A stretch of 64,000 bases of DNA from JAEZDP01 sp964430855 (GTDB taxonomy: Bacteria > Acidobacteriota > Vicinamibacteria > Vicinamibacterales > Vicinamibacteraceae). Numbering within the stretch: the first letter of the stretch is position 1; every line of letters begins with the position of its first letter. A program made the position numbers and the translations under genes. The stretch lies in the NCBI GenBank assembly GCA_964430855.1, contig CAYSHC010000004.1:24484-88483 (forward strand), given 5' to 3'. The notes beneath the pieces were generated by a model. The model made no database searches. It was not told the origin of the DNA and saw nothing but the letters and a program-made list of their open reading frames with translations. This document shows positions 8,110-17,227 of this stretch, piece after piece.

Positions 8110-8715
8110 TCAGGGCACCTCGGGCCCGCGCCGCTCGGGGATCGTCCACAGGTAGACGGTCTTGCCGTCCACGTGGACCGTCTCCTCCGGCTTCCAGTCG
8201 CCCATGTCGAAGTCGTGCGAGACGATGCGCGTGCCGGGACGCAGCTGCTCCATCAGGATGGGCCGCAGCTTCAGGTTCAGCCCGGGCAGCAGATACAGCG
8301 TGACAACGGTCGCCTCCCGGATATCCGAGGTGAACAGGTCCTGCTCGAGGAACATCACCCTGTCGGTGACGCCCGCCTCCTTTGCATTGGCGTTGGCCTC
8401 GGCGATGCGCTTCGGGTCGATGTCGATGCCGACGCCGCGCGCGCCGCGCTTCGCCGCGGCGATGACGATGCGGCCGTCGCCGCACCCGAGGTCGTAGACG
8501 ATGTCCTGCGCGCCGACCTTGGCCACGTCGAGCATGGCCTCGACCACGGCTTCGCGGGTGGGCACGAAGATGACGTCCGGCCGGCGCTGCGGCTCGGTCA
8601 CGGGCACCTGCGGCAGCGTGACCTCCGGATCGGAGGCGGCTTCGGGGCTCGCCATGCCGCAGGCGAGCGACGAGACGAGGGCGATGGCAACGGTCAGGGA
8701 GTGTCCACGACGCAT
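8110..8715 (-). CDS. Exported SAM-dependent methyltransferase (FAM173/ATPSCKMT-like)
   Basis: 201 residues from the ATG at 8715 (AAAGGA ribosome site about 9 bp upstream; an in-frame ATG at 8724 lacks spacing). The N-terminus MRRGHSLTVAIALVSSLAC is a signal peptide, perhaps a lipoprotein with a poor lipobox. The enzyme domain has VPTREAVVEAML, the SAM-binding YDLGCGDGRIVIAAAKRGA, the acidic VGIDIDP loop and YLLPGLNLKLRPIL, the pattern of the FAM173/ATPSCKMT protein-lysine methyltransferase family. It is odd that a SAM-dependent enzyme carries an export signal: SAM is not known to be abundant in the periplasm. Confidence 0.85.
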   Translation of the reverse strand: MRRGHSLTVAIALVSSLACGMASPEAASDPEVTLPQVPVTEPQRRPDVIFVPTREAVVEAMLDVAKVGAQDIVYDLGCGDGRIVIAAAKRGARGVGIDIDPKRIAEANANAKEAGVTDRVMFLEQDLFTSDIREATVVTLYLLPGLNLKLRPILMEQLRPGTRIVSHDFDMGDWKPEETVHVDGKTVYLWTIPERRGPEVP

Positions 8716-8862
8716 GCAGCGCATCCTTTCGACATGACGGAGATGACGGCATCGTACATCGCGCGTGGCCTGCGCGATCACCGGTCGCGGCGGGCGCGTG
8801 TCCCGGTGGAGGCATGCCGCGCCAGGGGATGCGTGTCCGCGCGCATGCAGTAGGCTAGGTTC

Positions 8863-10368
8863 ATGCCGTCACGACCTTCTCGTCTTCCTGCCGCGGTCGT
8901 CGCCGGCGTGATGCTGCTGGCGCTGCAGCCGCGGGTCGCGTGGACGGCGACGCCAGGAGCGGGCCAGCCCGCCGAGGCCTGCGCCGACCTCGAGGCCTGC
9001 CGAACGGCTGCGCTTGAGGCGGAGGCCGCCGGCGATGGCGACCGTTTCCACGACCTGGCCTGGCGCGTGATGCAGCTGTCGCCGAAGGACGACCCGGCGG
9101 CCATGTACATCGTCGCGCGCGCGCAGGCGGCGAGCGGACGCTCCTCGGACGCGCTCGTGATGCTGCGGCGGCTCGCCCAGGCGGGCGTCGCGACGGATGC
9201 AGGCGACCTCGACGTGTTCGCGCGCGTCCGCCAGCGGGACGGCTGGTCGGAAGTCGAGGCCCTCGCCCGCACCGCAACGCGCCACCTCGTCGCGACGAGG
9301 CTGAACCCCGCCGCCGTGGACGCGGCCACTGGCACGGTGCCGGTGGAAACGGCGGAGAGCGCGACGGGCGCAGGGACGGGGTCCGGAGGCTCGAGCGAGC
9401 CCACGCCTGCCGGCGCAGCCGTCGGCGTGCCTGACCCTGTCGCCGTACGACCCGCCTACGGCAGCGCGCTCGTGGCGGATGTCGCGCTGCGGCTCGACGT
9501 CGGGCTCGAGGGCCTCGATGGGCGCGACGGCGCAACCGGCGGCTTTGCCTACGACGCCGTCTCGGGCCGATACCTCGTCGGGGACCGCGGGGGCCGGAAG
9601 ATCGTCGTCGTGGATGAGCCGTCGCGTCGTGTGGCCGACCTGGTCCGCGGCGACTCCGCGGGATTCCGGCAGCTCGTGGCCATGGAAATCGACACGCGCC
9701 GCGGCGACCTCTGGGTGCTCAGCAACGACCCCGGATCAGGTGACGGCGACGCCCGCGCCACGGTTCACAGGCTCCAGCTGATCGCCGGCCGGCCGCTTGC
9801 CACCATCGAGCCGCCCAGCGATGCCGGCACCGTGCGCTTCACCGACCTGGCCGTGACCTCATCCGGCGCCGTCGTCGTCGTTGACGCGGCGGGACGCCGC
9901 CTGTTCCGGCTCGACCCGCGGGCGACGACGCTCCGCCCCGTGATGACGCTGGACGTGCCGTCGCTGTCGGCGGTCACCATCGGCGGCACCGACGACGTCG
10001 CGTACGTCGCGCACGGCAACGGCGTGTCGCGGCTCGACCTGGCGAGACGTCGCGTCTCGCCCGTCACGTCGGCCGTCGCGGAGGGCACGTCGATCGACGG
10101 CGTGTGGTGGCACGACGGCGCGCTGATCGTCATGTGCGTGGAGCCCTCGGGAGCCCGGAGCCTCCAGCGCTGGCAGCTCGATCGTCGCGGCGTGGCGGTC
10201 CAGGAGATCCGCGCCGTCGACATCCCGCTGCCCGGGGCGCCGACGCCCGTGGCCGTCACGCTGTCCGGCTCGTCGCTGCTGGTGCTCACCGGGCAGGACG
10301 ACGACGGCGCACCCGGCGGCGCCGATGCCGAGGGCCCTGTGGTTCGCCGCGTGAGGTTGGGGCCATGA
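8863..10368 (+). CDS. Secreted protein with TPR-like and beta-propeller (NHL/SMP-30-like) domains
   Basis: 501 residues. A signal peptide (hydrophobic residues 9-27) precedes about 100 helical, TPR-like residues (AMYIVARAQAASGRSSDAL). A Gly/Ser/Ala/Thr-rich linker (about 155-185) leads to a C-terminal domain of repeated blade-like strands (GGFAYDAVSGRYLVGDRGG, FTDLAVTSSGAVVVVDAAG, DDVAYVAHGNGVSRLDL). Propellers of this kind bind ligands or proteins, and no catalytic signature is visible. The stop overlaps the following start as ATGA, indicating translational coupling with the small helical protein. Confidence 0.7.
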   Translation: MPSRPSRLPAAVVAGVMLLALQPRVAWTATPGAGQPAEACADLEACRTAALEAEAAGDGDRFHDLAWRVMQLSPKDDPAAMYIVARAQAASGRSSDALVMLRRLAQAGVATDAGDLDVFARVRQRDGWSEVEALARTATRHLVATRLNPAAVDAATGTVPVETAESATGAGTGSGGSSEPTPAGAAVGVPDPVAVRPAYGSALVADVALRLDVGLEGLDGRDGATGGFAYDAVSGRYLVGDRGGRKIVVVDEPSRRVADLVRGDSAGFRQLVAMEIDTRRGDLWVLSNDPGSGDGDARATVHRLQLIAGRPLATIEPPSDAGTVRFTDLAVTSSGAVVVVDAAGRRLFRLDPRATTLRPVMTLDVPSLSAVTIGGTDDVAYVAHGNGVSRLDLARRRVSPVTSAVAEGTSIDGVWWHDGALIVMCVEPSGARSLQRWQLDRRGVAVQEIRAVDIPLPGAPTPVAVTLSGSSLLVLTGQDDDGAPGGADAEGPVVRRVRLGP

Positions 10369-10760
10369 GCGGGTATCTGGAAGATCGCGTCACGGCCGCA
10401 CGGCGAGGGCTGATGCGCGTCCACAAGGCGCTCATCGACGTCGAGCGCATCCGCTACGAGCGGACGCACGGGCGGATCGACGGGAGCGGACGGCTGCTCC
10501 AGCTGGTCATCAGCGATCCGGCGTTCGAGTGGGTGCGGCCGCTGTCGGCGCTCATCGCCCGAATGGACGCGCTGCTGGCCGACGCGGACGCGCTCACGGC
10601 AGCGGACGTGGAGGCGCTGCTGGATCAGGCGCGACGGCTCCTGCATCCCGACCCCGAGGGCGACGAGTTCGCGCGCCGCTACGCGCGCGCCATCCAGGAG
10701 TCGCCCGACGTCGTCCTCGCGCACGGGGCGGCACTCACGCTCCTCGAGGCCGTGCACTGA
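10365..10760 (+). CDS. Small helical hypothetical protein
   Basis: 131 residues, coupled by an ATGA overlap to the propeller protein. No signal peptide or membrane segment. The composition is strongly helical and charged (EDRVTAARRGLMRVHKALIDVERIRYERTHG at the N-terminus, in two stretches), with predicted amphipathic helices throughout. I do not recognise the family. Coupling to an exported protein while lacking a signal suggests a cytoplasmic partner or accessory rather than a co-secreted protein. Confidence 0.7.
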   Translation: MSGYLEDRVTAARRGLMRVHKALIDVERIRYERTHGRIDGSGRLLQLVISDPAFEWVRPLSALIARMDALLADADALTAADVEALLDQARRLLHPDPEGDEFARRYARAIQESPDVVLAHGAALTLLEAVH

Positions 10761-10780
10761 GCCCGGGGCCTGCCTCCCGC

Positions 10781-11479
10781 ATGTCGACTGTGCTGGTCAC
10801 CTGGTGGAAGCCGCCTCCGGACGAGGCGGCGCGCATGACGGCCTTCCTGCCGTGGCTGTCGGCAGGGGAGCGGGCGCGTTATGCGCGGTTCCTGCTCGAC
10901 GCGCACCGCGAGACCTTCCTGGCCAGCCGCATCCTCCTGCGTCAGACACTTGGCGAGGTCACCGGGCAGCACCCTGCGGCCGTAGGCTTCACCACCGACA
11001 GCCACGGCGTGAAGCCGCATCTCGTGGCGCCGTCGGACACCGGCCCCTGGCACTTCAGCCTTACGCACACCGAGGGACTCGTCGGGTGCGTGGTGACGAG
11101 GATCGGCGACGTCGGCATCGACGCCGAGCCGCTGGATCGCCCGGCGCGCGTGGACGCGCTGGCGCCCCGCGTGCTGTCGGCCGCCGAACTGGCAGCGTTC
11201 ACCCGGCTCGACGGCGCGGCGCGGCGCCGGCGGTTCTTCGAGTACTGGTGCGTGAAGGAGGCCTGGCTCAAGGCCGAAGGTACCGGGCTGCGCCAGCCGC
11301 CGACCTCCGTGGAGGTGGACTTCTCCGGCGACGACATCGTCGTGCCGGGAGGACGGCAGGCGCGCCTGCTGCCGATCGACCCTGCCTACGTCGTCGCGCT
11401 GGTCCACCCGTCGCTCGGCCCGGGCGCTTCCGACGGCGTCGTGGTTCGACCGTTGGCCTGGGACGGCATGCAGCCCTGA
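10781..11479 (+). CDS. 4'-phosphopantetheinyl transferase (Sfp-type)
   Basis: 232 residues. It carries the three Sfp-family signatures: GVKPHL (residues 76-81), HFSLTHTEGL (91-100) with the VGIDAE metal site at 111-116 (D114, E116), and FFEYWCVKEAWLKAEGTGL near 152-170 containing the WxxKEA core. Sfp-type enzymes move phosphopantetheine from CoA to carrier-protein serines of PKS, NRPS or fatty-acid systems. No carrier protein or megasynthase is in this window, so the partner is elsewhere. It starts 20 bp after the small helical gene. Confidence 0.93.
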   Translation: MSTVLVTWWKPPPDEAARMTAFLPWLSAGERARYARFLLDAHRETFLASRILLRQTLGEVTGQHPAAVGFTTDSHGVKPHLVAPSDTGPWHFSLTHTEGLVGCVVTRIGDVGIDAEPLDRPARVDALAPRVLSAAELAAFTRLDGAARRRRFFEYWCVKEAWLKAEGTGLRQPPTSVEVDFSGDDIVVPGGRQARLLPIDPAYVVALVHPSLGPGASDGVVVRPLAWDGMQP

Positions 11480-11523
11480 CGCCGCACGAAGCGCCGCGCG
11501 GCGTCCTGCTAGACTTTCGGGCC

Positions 11524-13233
11524 ATGCACCAGCGCACCTCCCCCGTCCCGGGCCGCCGGGCCGCCCTCGCGATCCTGTTGCTGCTGCTCCTGGCCGGGAG
11601 GCACGGGGCGGCCAGGCAGGCGCCCGTGGGCGCGCCGGCCGAGCTCCCAGCCATCCGCCTGGTCCTGCTCATCGCCGTCGACCAGTTCCGCTACGACTAC
11701 CTCACGCGTTTCCGCCAGTCGTACAGCCGCGGCCTCGAGACGCTGCTGACGCGCGGCGCGGTCTTCACCAACGCGCACCTCGAGCACGGCCACACAGTCA
11801 CGGCCGTCGGCCACTCGACGATGCTGTCGGGCGCGCTCCCCGCGGTGAGCGGCATCATCGGCAACTCGTGGTACGACCGCGCGACGCACTCCAGCGTGAC
11901 CAGCGTCAACGACCCGTCGTCGCGGCTCGTCGGCGCAGCGGGCGAGGCGTCGTCGCCGCACCGGCTGCTCGTGTCGACCATCGCCGACGAAGTGCGCATG
12001 GCGGCCGGGACGGCGACGCCGCCCAGGGCCATCGGCCTGTCGTTCAAGGACCGATCGGCGATCCTGCCGCTTGGCCGCGGCGCGGACGCTGCGTACTGGT
12101 TCGACAACGCCTCGGGCGCGTTCGTGACGAGCACCTGGTATCGCGAGGACCTGCCCGGATGGGTCGCCGCGTTCAATGCCCGCCGACTCCAGGACTCGTA
12201 TGCGGGCCGCCGGTGGGAGCTGCCGATCGACGGCGGCGGCATCGACATGCCGGCCGAGCCGGGGCTGCGCCTGAACGAGGCGATTTACGCGAGCCCGTTC
12301 GGCAACGAGCTCCTGCTGGCGCTCGCGAAGGAGGCGCTCGTCCACGAGCGCCTGGGGCAGCGGGACGCCACCGACCTGTTCACGGTGAGCTTCTCGTCGA
12401 ACGACGCCGTCGGCCATCGGTACGGGCCCGATTCGCCGCACGTGCGCGACATGAGCGCCAGGACCGACGCCGTCATCGGCGAGCTGCTCGCCGAGGTCGA
12501 CCGCCTCGTCGGCCTGTCGCGCACCCTCGTGGTCTTCACGACCGACCACGGTGTCGCGCCGATGCCCGAGCAGGCCAGGGAATGGCGGCTGCCCGGCGGG
12601 CGGTTTGCCGGCGCCGCGGTGAACGACGCCATCCAGCAGGCGCTCCAGGCGCGGTTCGGACGCGCGGCGTGGCTTGCCGCCGGGGGCAGTTCGATCTACC
12701 TGGACCACGCGGTGATCGCCGCGAAGAAGCTGGATGCCGCGGAGGTCCGTCGCGTCGCCGCCGCGGCCGCGGCCAGGGTGCCGCAGGTGGCGCGCGTGTA
12801 CACGCGCGAGGAGCTGCTCGGCAGCGCGGTGCCCGCCGACAGGGTGAGCCGGCGCGTGGCGCGCAGCTATCACGCGCAGCGGTCGGGCGACATCGAGATC
12901 GTCCTCGACCCCTACTGGATTCGGGGCTCGTCCGGCACGACGCACGGCTCGCCGTACACGTACGACTCGCATATCCCCCTGATCCTGATGGGGCCGGGGA
13001 TCGTGCCCGGGCACTATGCGCAGACGGCCGCGATGAACGACATCGCGCCCACGCTCGCGACGCTGCTCGGCACGGCGATGCCGTCCGGCGCGATGGGCCG
13101 CGTGCTGGTCGAGGCGCTCGCGCCGGACGGAAGGACGGCTCGGAGAGCGGATGAAAGGACGGCTCGGAGAGCCGTCCCTACCTTACTGGTGAGTGACCCG
13201 CCACAGGCTGTGGTTGGCATCCTCGACGATTAG
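11524..13233 (+). CDS. Exported PafA-like alkaline phosphatase superfamily enzyme
   Basis: 569 residues with a signal peptide (hydrophobic residues 14-24). The alkaline-phosphatase-superfamily core is present in PafA order: AVDQFRYDYLTRF (metal Asp), HTVTAVGHSTMLSG (the family nucleophile is a Thr in this region), SSNDAVGHRYGPDSP, FTTDHGVAPMPEQ and TYDSHIPLILMGPG. Such enzymes are zinc-dependent periplasmic phosphomonoesterases. The last ~33 residues (from about 537) are read from a hairpin repeat and overlap the convergent neighbour by 51 bp. This tail is probably not part of the ancestral protein. Confidence 0.88.
   Translation: MHQRTSPVPGRRAALAILLLLLLAGRHGAARQAPVGAPAELPAIRLVLLIAVDQFRYDYLTRFRQSYSRGLETLLTRGAVFTNAHLEHGHTVTAVGHSTMLSGALPAVSGIIGNSWYDRATHSSVTSVNDPSSRLVGAAGEASSPHRLLVSTIADEVRMAAGTATPPRAIGLSFKDRSAILPLGRGADAAYWFDNASGAFVTSTWYREDLPGWVAAFNARRLQDSYAGRRWELPIDGGGIDMPAEPGLRLNEAIYASPFGNELLLALAKEALVHERLGQRDATDLFTVSFSSNDAVGHRYGPDSPHVRDMSARTDAVIGELLAEVDRLVGLSRTLVVFTTDHGVAPMPEQAREWRLPGGRFAGAAVNDAIQQALQARFGRAAWLAAGGSSIYLDHAVIAAKKLDAAEVRRVAAAAAARVPQVARVYTREELLGSAVPADRVSRRVARSYHAQRSGDIEIVLDPYWIRGSSGTTHGSPYTYDSHIPLILMGPGIVPGHYAQTAAMNDIAPTLATLLGTAMPSGAMGRVLVEALAPDGRTARRADERTARRAVPTLLVSDPPQAVVGILDD
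13133..13177. repeat. Duplicated hairpin repeat at a convergent gene junction
   Basis: A 16-base partial copy at 13133-13148 is followed by a complete copy at 13157-13177. The complete copy is a perfect inverted repeat (stem GGACGGCTC / GAGCCGTCC, 3-nt loop), and the duplication spacing is 24 bp. It sits where two convergent genes end, could act as a bidirectional terminator, and is translated as the tail of the phosphatase. Confidence 0.7.
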
Positions 13234-14403
13234 CAGCGAGCCGTCCTGGAGGACGGTGACGTCCACGGGACGGCCCCAGACCTCGGGCCGATCCTCGCCG
13301 AGCATCCACCCCGCGACGAAGTCCTCGTAGGCGCCCGTCGGCTTGCCGTCCACGAAGGGCAGGAACACCACCTTGTACCCGGTCCGCGTCGACCGGCCCG
13401 ACGACCCGCGCAGCGCCGCGAACGCGCCGTGGCGGTACTTTGCCGGGAACGCGGTGTGGTCATAGAAGGTCAGGCCGAGGACGGCCGAGTGGGGCGCGAT
13501 GAGCACCTCCGGCGTGGCCGCGACCTTCACGATGTCGGGTCTGGCGCCGGCGTGCCGAGGGTCCTCGTGCTGGCCGATGTAGGCAAACGGCCACCCGTGC
13601 GTGGCGCCGTCGACGACCTTTGCCACGTAGTCGGGCGGGACGTCATCGCCAAGGCCCTCGCGCTCCTGCACGCTCGTCCAGAACTCCCCGGTCGCCGGGT
13701 GCATCGCGAGGCCCACGGGGTTGCGGACGCCCGTCATCACGACGTGCCTGTTGCTGCCGTCCGCGTCGAAGCGCAGCACCGCCGCGCGCAGCGGATCCGG
13801 CTCGACATCGGCGTTCGACGAGCTGCCGACGGTGACATACAGGTGTCGTCCGTCACGGCTGAAGGCGATGTTGCGCGTCCAGTGGCCGCCCTTGCTGCTC
13901 GGCAGCTCCGTGACGACGGTCGGTGGGCCCGAGGCGGCGAGATCGCCGGCCTTGTACGGGAACCGGAGCACGGCGTCGGTGTTGGCCACGTACACGGCGT
14001 CGCCGTGGAAGGCGAGGCCGTAGGGCTGCTTCAGGCCCGTGGTGAACACGTGCTGCTCGCCCTGGTCGATCTGGCCGTTGCCGTTCGCGTCGCGCAGCAC
14101 CACCACGCTGCTCGCGCCCGTGTCGACGACGAAGATGTCGCCGTTCGGGGCCTGGCGTGCGACGCGCGGACGCGTCAGCCCGTCGGCGGCGAACGGGCGT
14201 ACCACGAACCCCGCCGGGGCGACGAGCTGCGCGTCGGCCGGCCGGGGCACCACCTTCGGCGGGTTGGTCGTCGGAGGCCCGGGCGTCCCGAGGTCGGCGA
14301 CGGTGAAGTGATGGGTCTCGAGCGTCGGCGCTTGCGCGGCAGCCGGCGCGATGCCGGCGGCGACCCCGAGCAGGGTGAGGAACGAGAGACGAAGATGACG
14401 CAC
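13183..14403 (-). CDS. Secreted PQQ-type sugar (L-sorbosone) dehydrogenase-like protein
   Basis: 406 residues starting at a GTG with AGGAG upstream. A signal peptide ends at AAAQ (residue 24). The propeller body has FAADGLTRPRVARQAPNGD, GLKQPYGLAFHG, LPSSKGGHWTRNIAFS, GVRNPVGLAMHP and a SLLIVEDANHSLWRVT end, matching the SNDH/GDH-B-like six-bladed propeller family. Characterised members are periplasmic quinoprotein dehydrogenases for sugars. PQQ binding residues cannot be verified by eye. The 3' end overlaps the convergent phosphatase reading frame. Confidence 0.82.
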   Translation of the reverse strand: MRHLRLSFLTLLGVAAGIAPAAAQAPTLETHHFTVADLGTPGPPTTNPPKVVPRPADAQLVAPAGFVVRPFAADGLTRPRVARQAPNGDIFVVDTGASSVVVLRDANGNGQIDQGEQHVFTTGLKQPYGLAFHGDAVYVANTDAVLRFPYKAGDLAASGPPTVVTELPSSKGGHWTRNIAFSRDGRHLYVTVGSSSNADVEPDPLRAAVLRFDADGSNRHVVMTGVRNPVGLAMHPATGEFWTSVQEREGLGDDVPPDYVAKVVDGATHGWPFAYIGQHEDPRHAGARPDIVKVAATPEVLIAPHSAVLGLTFYDHTAFPAKYRHGAFAALRGSSGRSTRTGYKVVFLPFVDGKPTGAYEDFVAGWMLGEDRPEVWGRPVDVTVLQDGSLLIVEDANHSLWRVTHQ

Positions 14404-14531
14404 CGGTGAAGGCTCCTGACGGGCGAGGGCCCGACGTGACAGGGAACGGTTCAGGACCGCGTCATTCTACGGCAAGCTCCTGTATGCTCAGCCGAGGCAA
14501 CTGACAGCCCGCCCAGAAAGGACGTGATGCG

Positions 14532-15173
14532 ATGGTCCGACACGCTCTGACGACGGTGACGGTTCTCGCGCTGGCCGTGGCGCCGGCGCTCGCGCAGTCG
14601 GTGCCCGAGGTGAAGCTGCCCGCCAGCCCGGCCGGTACGGCGGCCATCGAGCTCGGCGGCACCTGGACGACCTCGCCCGACGGCGGACGGCGCTACGAGA
14701 ACGGCAAGTGGCTGACGGTGGAGTACAGCCGTCCCATCCTCCGTGGACGGTCGAACATCTTCGGAGCCGGCGCAGACTACGGCAAGACGGTCAAGGGCAC
14801 CGATGCGCTGTGGCGCGCCGGCGCGAACGCCACGACGCGGCTGACGACGCAGGCGACGCTCGACGTCGGCGGGACCACGGTGCCGCCTGGCGTCTACAGC
14901 GTCCTCGTGGATCTCGACAACGGCGCCTGGACCCTCGTGCTGAGCAACCAGCCGACGCAGGCGCAGTTCACTCCCGACGACAAGACGAACCTGTACGGCG
15001 CGACCAACTACGACCCGAAGTTCGACGTCGCCCGCATGCCGATGACCGTGACGACGATCGAGCCGAGGATCGAGCAGTTCACGATCGGCTTCATCGACGC
15101 CGGTCCGGACACGGTCTCGCTGGCGATGTGGTGGGACCGGACGATGGCGGTGGCGAGGCTCGGCGTCCGGTAG
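14532..15173 (+). CDS. Secreted DUF2911 protein
   Basis: 213 residues with a signal peptide ending at ALAQ (residue 22) and an AAAGGA ribosome site. The core SVEYSRP-type segment (LTVEYSRPILRGR), LWRAGANATTRL, PPGVYSVLVDLDNGAWTLVLSNQ and the closing VSLAMWWDRTMAVARL are hallmarks of DUF2911, a small secreted beta-sandwich family of unknown function common in Bacteroidota and Acidobacteriota. It is divergent from the dehydrogenase-like gene and probably co-oriented with the NTF2-like gene. Confidence 0.85.
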   Translation: MVRHALTTVTVLALAVAPALAQSVPEVKLPASPAGTAAIELGGTWTTSPDGGRRYENGKWLTVEYSRPILRGRSNIFGAGADYGKTVKGTDALWRAGANATTRLTTQATLDVGGTTVPPGVYSVLVDLDNGAWTLVLSNQPTQAQFTPDDKTNLYGATNYDPKFDVARMPMTVTTIEPRIEQFTIGFIDAGPDTVSLAMWWDRTMAVARLGVR

Positions 15174-15223
15174 CGTCACGCAGGCGCGGTGTACAATTCG
15201 CGTCCGAAAGGAAATCCATACAG

Positions 15224-15655
15224 ATGAAGACGCTTACGCTGGTGCTCGCGGCGCTCGTCACGTTCGGGGGGATGGCGCATGCCCAGTCGCCCGCCGCAGC
15301 CGAGGTCGAGGCCGCCGAACGGCGACGCTTCGAGCTGATGACGTCGCGCGACTACAAGGGACTCGCCGGCGTGCTCGCCGACGACCTCGTCTACACGCAC
15401 TCGAACGCGGCGGTGGACGACAAGGCAGCCTACCTCGAGAGTCTGACGTCCGGCCGCGTCACCTACAAGACGATCAGGCCGCGCGACCTGAAGGTGCGCG
15501 TCTTCGGCGACATGGCAATCATCCATGGCGTGGCCGACATGACCGTCGACTCGAACGGCCAGGCGCTGGACAACACGCTGCGCTTCACGGACATCTGGGC
15601 GAAGCGCGACGGCCGCTGGCAGATGGTCGCGTGGCAGTCGACGCGGATTCCGTGA
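15224..15655 (+). CDS. Secreted NTF2-like (DUF4440) protein
   Basis: 143 residues: signal peptide to AHAQ (residue 21), then a cone-shaped NTF2-like domain with ADDLVYTHSNAAVDDKAAYL and a WAKRDGRWQMVAWQSTRI ending typical of DUF4440. Members include ketosteroid-isomerase-like folds, mostly of unknown function. A ribosome site AAAGGA lies 8 bp upstream, and a TACAAT hexamer at 15192-15197 could be a -10 element, although no good -35 accompanies it. The gene converges on the DUF1501 gene with a 25-bp gap. Confidence 0.85.
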   Translation: MKTLTLVLAALVTFGGMAHAQSPAAAEVEAAERRRFELMTSRDYKGLAGVLADDLVYTHSNAAVDDKAAYLESLTSGRVTYKTIRPRDLKVRVFGDMAIIHGVADMTVDSNGQALDNTLRFTDIWAKRDGRWQMVAWQSTRIP

Positions 15656-15680
15656 CGCCGTCCGCGGACCGCGGCAGACG

Positions 15681-17213
15681 TCAGCGGGACGCGGGTAGCG
15701 GATCTCGGCTCAGCAGGCTGCGAATCGGGCGGCCGACGCCGTCGCGCGTGACGTAGAACGGGCGCTGCTCGATTTCGTACGCCAGCGTCGGCGGGATGCC
15801 GAGCGTGTGGAAGATGGTGGCGTGCAGGTCCTCGATGGTTACCGGGTCTTCGATCGTGCCGCAGGGCCGTTCGTCGGCCGTGCGTCCGTGGAGGTGCCCG
15901 CGCTTGACGCCACCTCCGTAGAGCAGCACGCACCCGGCGTCGGTGAAGTGCCGGTGCATGCCGTAATGCTGCATTTCGTCGATACGGTCGGGCACCGTGA
16001 CCTGGTCCTTCACCTTGCGGTTCGGCTTGCCCTCGACGAGCAGATCGCGGCTGAACTCGCTCGCCAGCACCACCAGGGTACGGTCGAGGAGGCCCCGCTC
16101 CTCGAGATCACGAACGAGCTGCGCGATCGGCGCGTCGATCTGGCGCTTCATCTGCGCCGTCCGCGTGTGGCCGTTCTCGTGCGTGTCCCAGTTCAGGAAC
16201 GGGATGTACTCGGTGGTGACCTCGATGAACCGCGCGCCGGCCTCGACGAGGCGCCGGGCCAGCAGGCACCCGAGGCCGAACCGTCCCTGCATCTGGGCCT
16301 CGTACTGGGCCCCGAACCGATCCTGCGCGGCGTCGAAGCGCTGCCCGGGTCTGTAGCCGGGCACGTAGCGCCGGATGGACTCCAGCGGTTCCTGTGACAG
16401 ATCGAACGCGGCCGCCGCCGGCGAGCTCAGGAGCCGGTGCGCGTTCTCGTAGGCCCGCAGCAGCGACTCGCGCTGGTACGTGCTGCCATGCCGCCCGATG
16501 GGGCTCGCCTCGAGCATCCGCCGGAAGAACGCGTCGCGCCGCTCGAAACGCGAGGGCGACATCCCGCCGGGCGGACGCACGCTGGCGGCGGCGTCCTCGG
16601 GGAAGGGGATGTTGAACGGCCCGTACTCCGACCCCAGGAACCCCGCCGTGGTGAACGCCTTCAGTTCCTCACCCTCGCCGACGTCGAAGCGCTGGCCGAT
16701 GTTGATGAACGCCGGCATCGCGTCGCTGCGCGGCCCGAGCGTCCGCGCGATGATGGCGCCGATGTGCGGCGCGGCCACCGTCTGCGGCGGGGCGTATCCC
16801 GTGTGCCAGTGGTACTGGTGGCGCGAGTGCAGGATGAACCCGAGGTCGCCCGCGCGGTACGTGCGGATGAGCGTGCCGCGGTCCATCACGCTGGCCATCT
16901 GCTCGAGGCCGGACGAGAACTTGATATGGTCCACGGCCGTGTCGACCGCCGGGAACGTGCTGAGTACCCGATCGGGGGACAGGCCGCGCTCGAACGGCGT
17001 GTACCGCTTCGGGTCGAACGTCTCGGTGTGCGCCATCCCGCCGGCCATCCACAGGACGATCACCGCGTCGGCCGTCGGCGTGATGGCCGGTGTGGCCTGC
17101 TGGCCGCTGCCTGTCGCGTGGATGGCCTTCGGGTAGCCGGCCGCCAGCGCCGACAAAGTGGCCGCGCCGGCCGTGGCCAGGAAGTCGCGCCGGGTGGTGA
17201 TGGTGCGAGGCAT
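15681..17213 (-). CDS. Tat-exported DUF1501 protein
   Basis: 510 residues. TTRRDFLATAGAATLSALAAG is a twin-arginine signal, given here without its first residues. The body is an alkaline-phosphatase/sulfatase-like fold of the DUF1501 family: VLWMAGGMAHTETFDPK at residue ~53, then FSSGLEQMASVMDRGTLIR and the late EVTTEYIPFLNWDTHENGH. DUF1501 genes are almost always paired with DUF1549/DUF1553 cytochrome genes, as here: the partner ends 14 bp upstream. The pair is frequent in Planctomycetota, Verrucomicrobiota and Acidobacteriota; the biochemical role is unproven. Confidence 0.9.
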   Translation of the reverse strand: MPRTITTRRDFLATAGAATLSALAAGYPKAIHATGSGQQATPAITPTADAVIVLWMAGGMAHTETFDPKRYTPFERGLSPDRVLSTFPAVDTAVDHIKFSSGLEQMASVMDRGTLIRTYRAGDLGFILHSRHQYHWHTGYAPPQTVAAPHIGAIIARTLGPRSDAMPAFINIGQRFDVGEGEELKAFTTAGFLGSEYGPFNIPFPEDAAASVRPPGGMSPSRFERRDAFFRRMLEASPIGRHGSTYQRESLLRAYENAHRLLSSPAAAAFDLSQEPLESIRRYVPGYRPGQRFDAAQDRFGAQYEAQMQGRFGLGCLLARRLVEAGARFIEVTTEYIPFLNWDTHENGHTRTAQMKRQIDAPIAQLVRDLEERGLLDRTLVVLASEFSRDLLVEGKPNRKVKDQVTVPDRIDEMQHYGMHRHFTDAGCVLLYGGGVKRGHLHGRTADERPCGTIEDPVTIEDLHATIFHTLGIPPTLAYEIEQRPFYVTRDGVGRPIRSLLSRDPLPASR

Positions 17214-17227
17214 GACGTCTGGACTCC

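Noticed and set aside
15658..15680. A terminator between the NTF2-like and DUF1501 genes
   Set aside because: Only a short self-complementary GTCCGCGGAC is present; the stem is too small to support a call.
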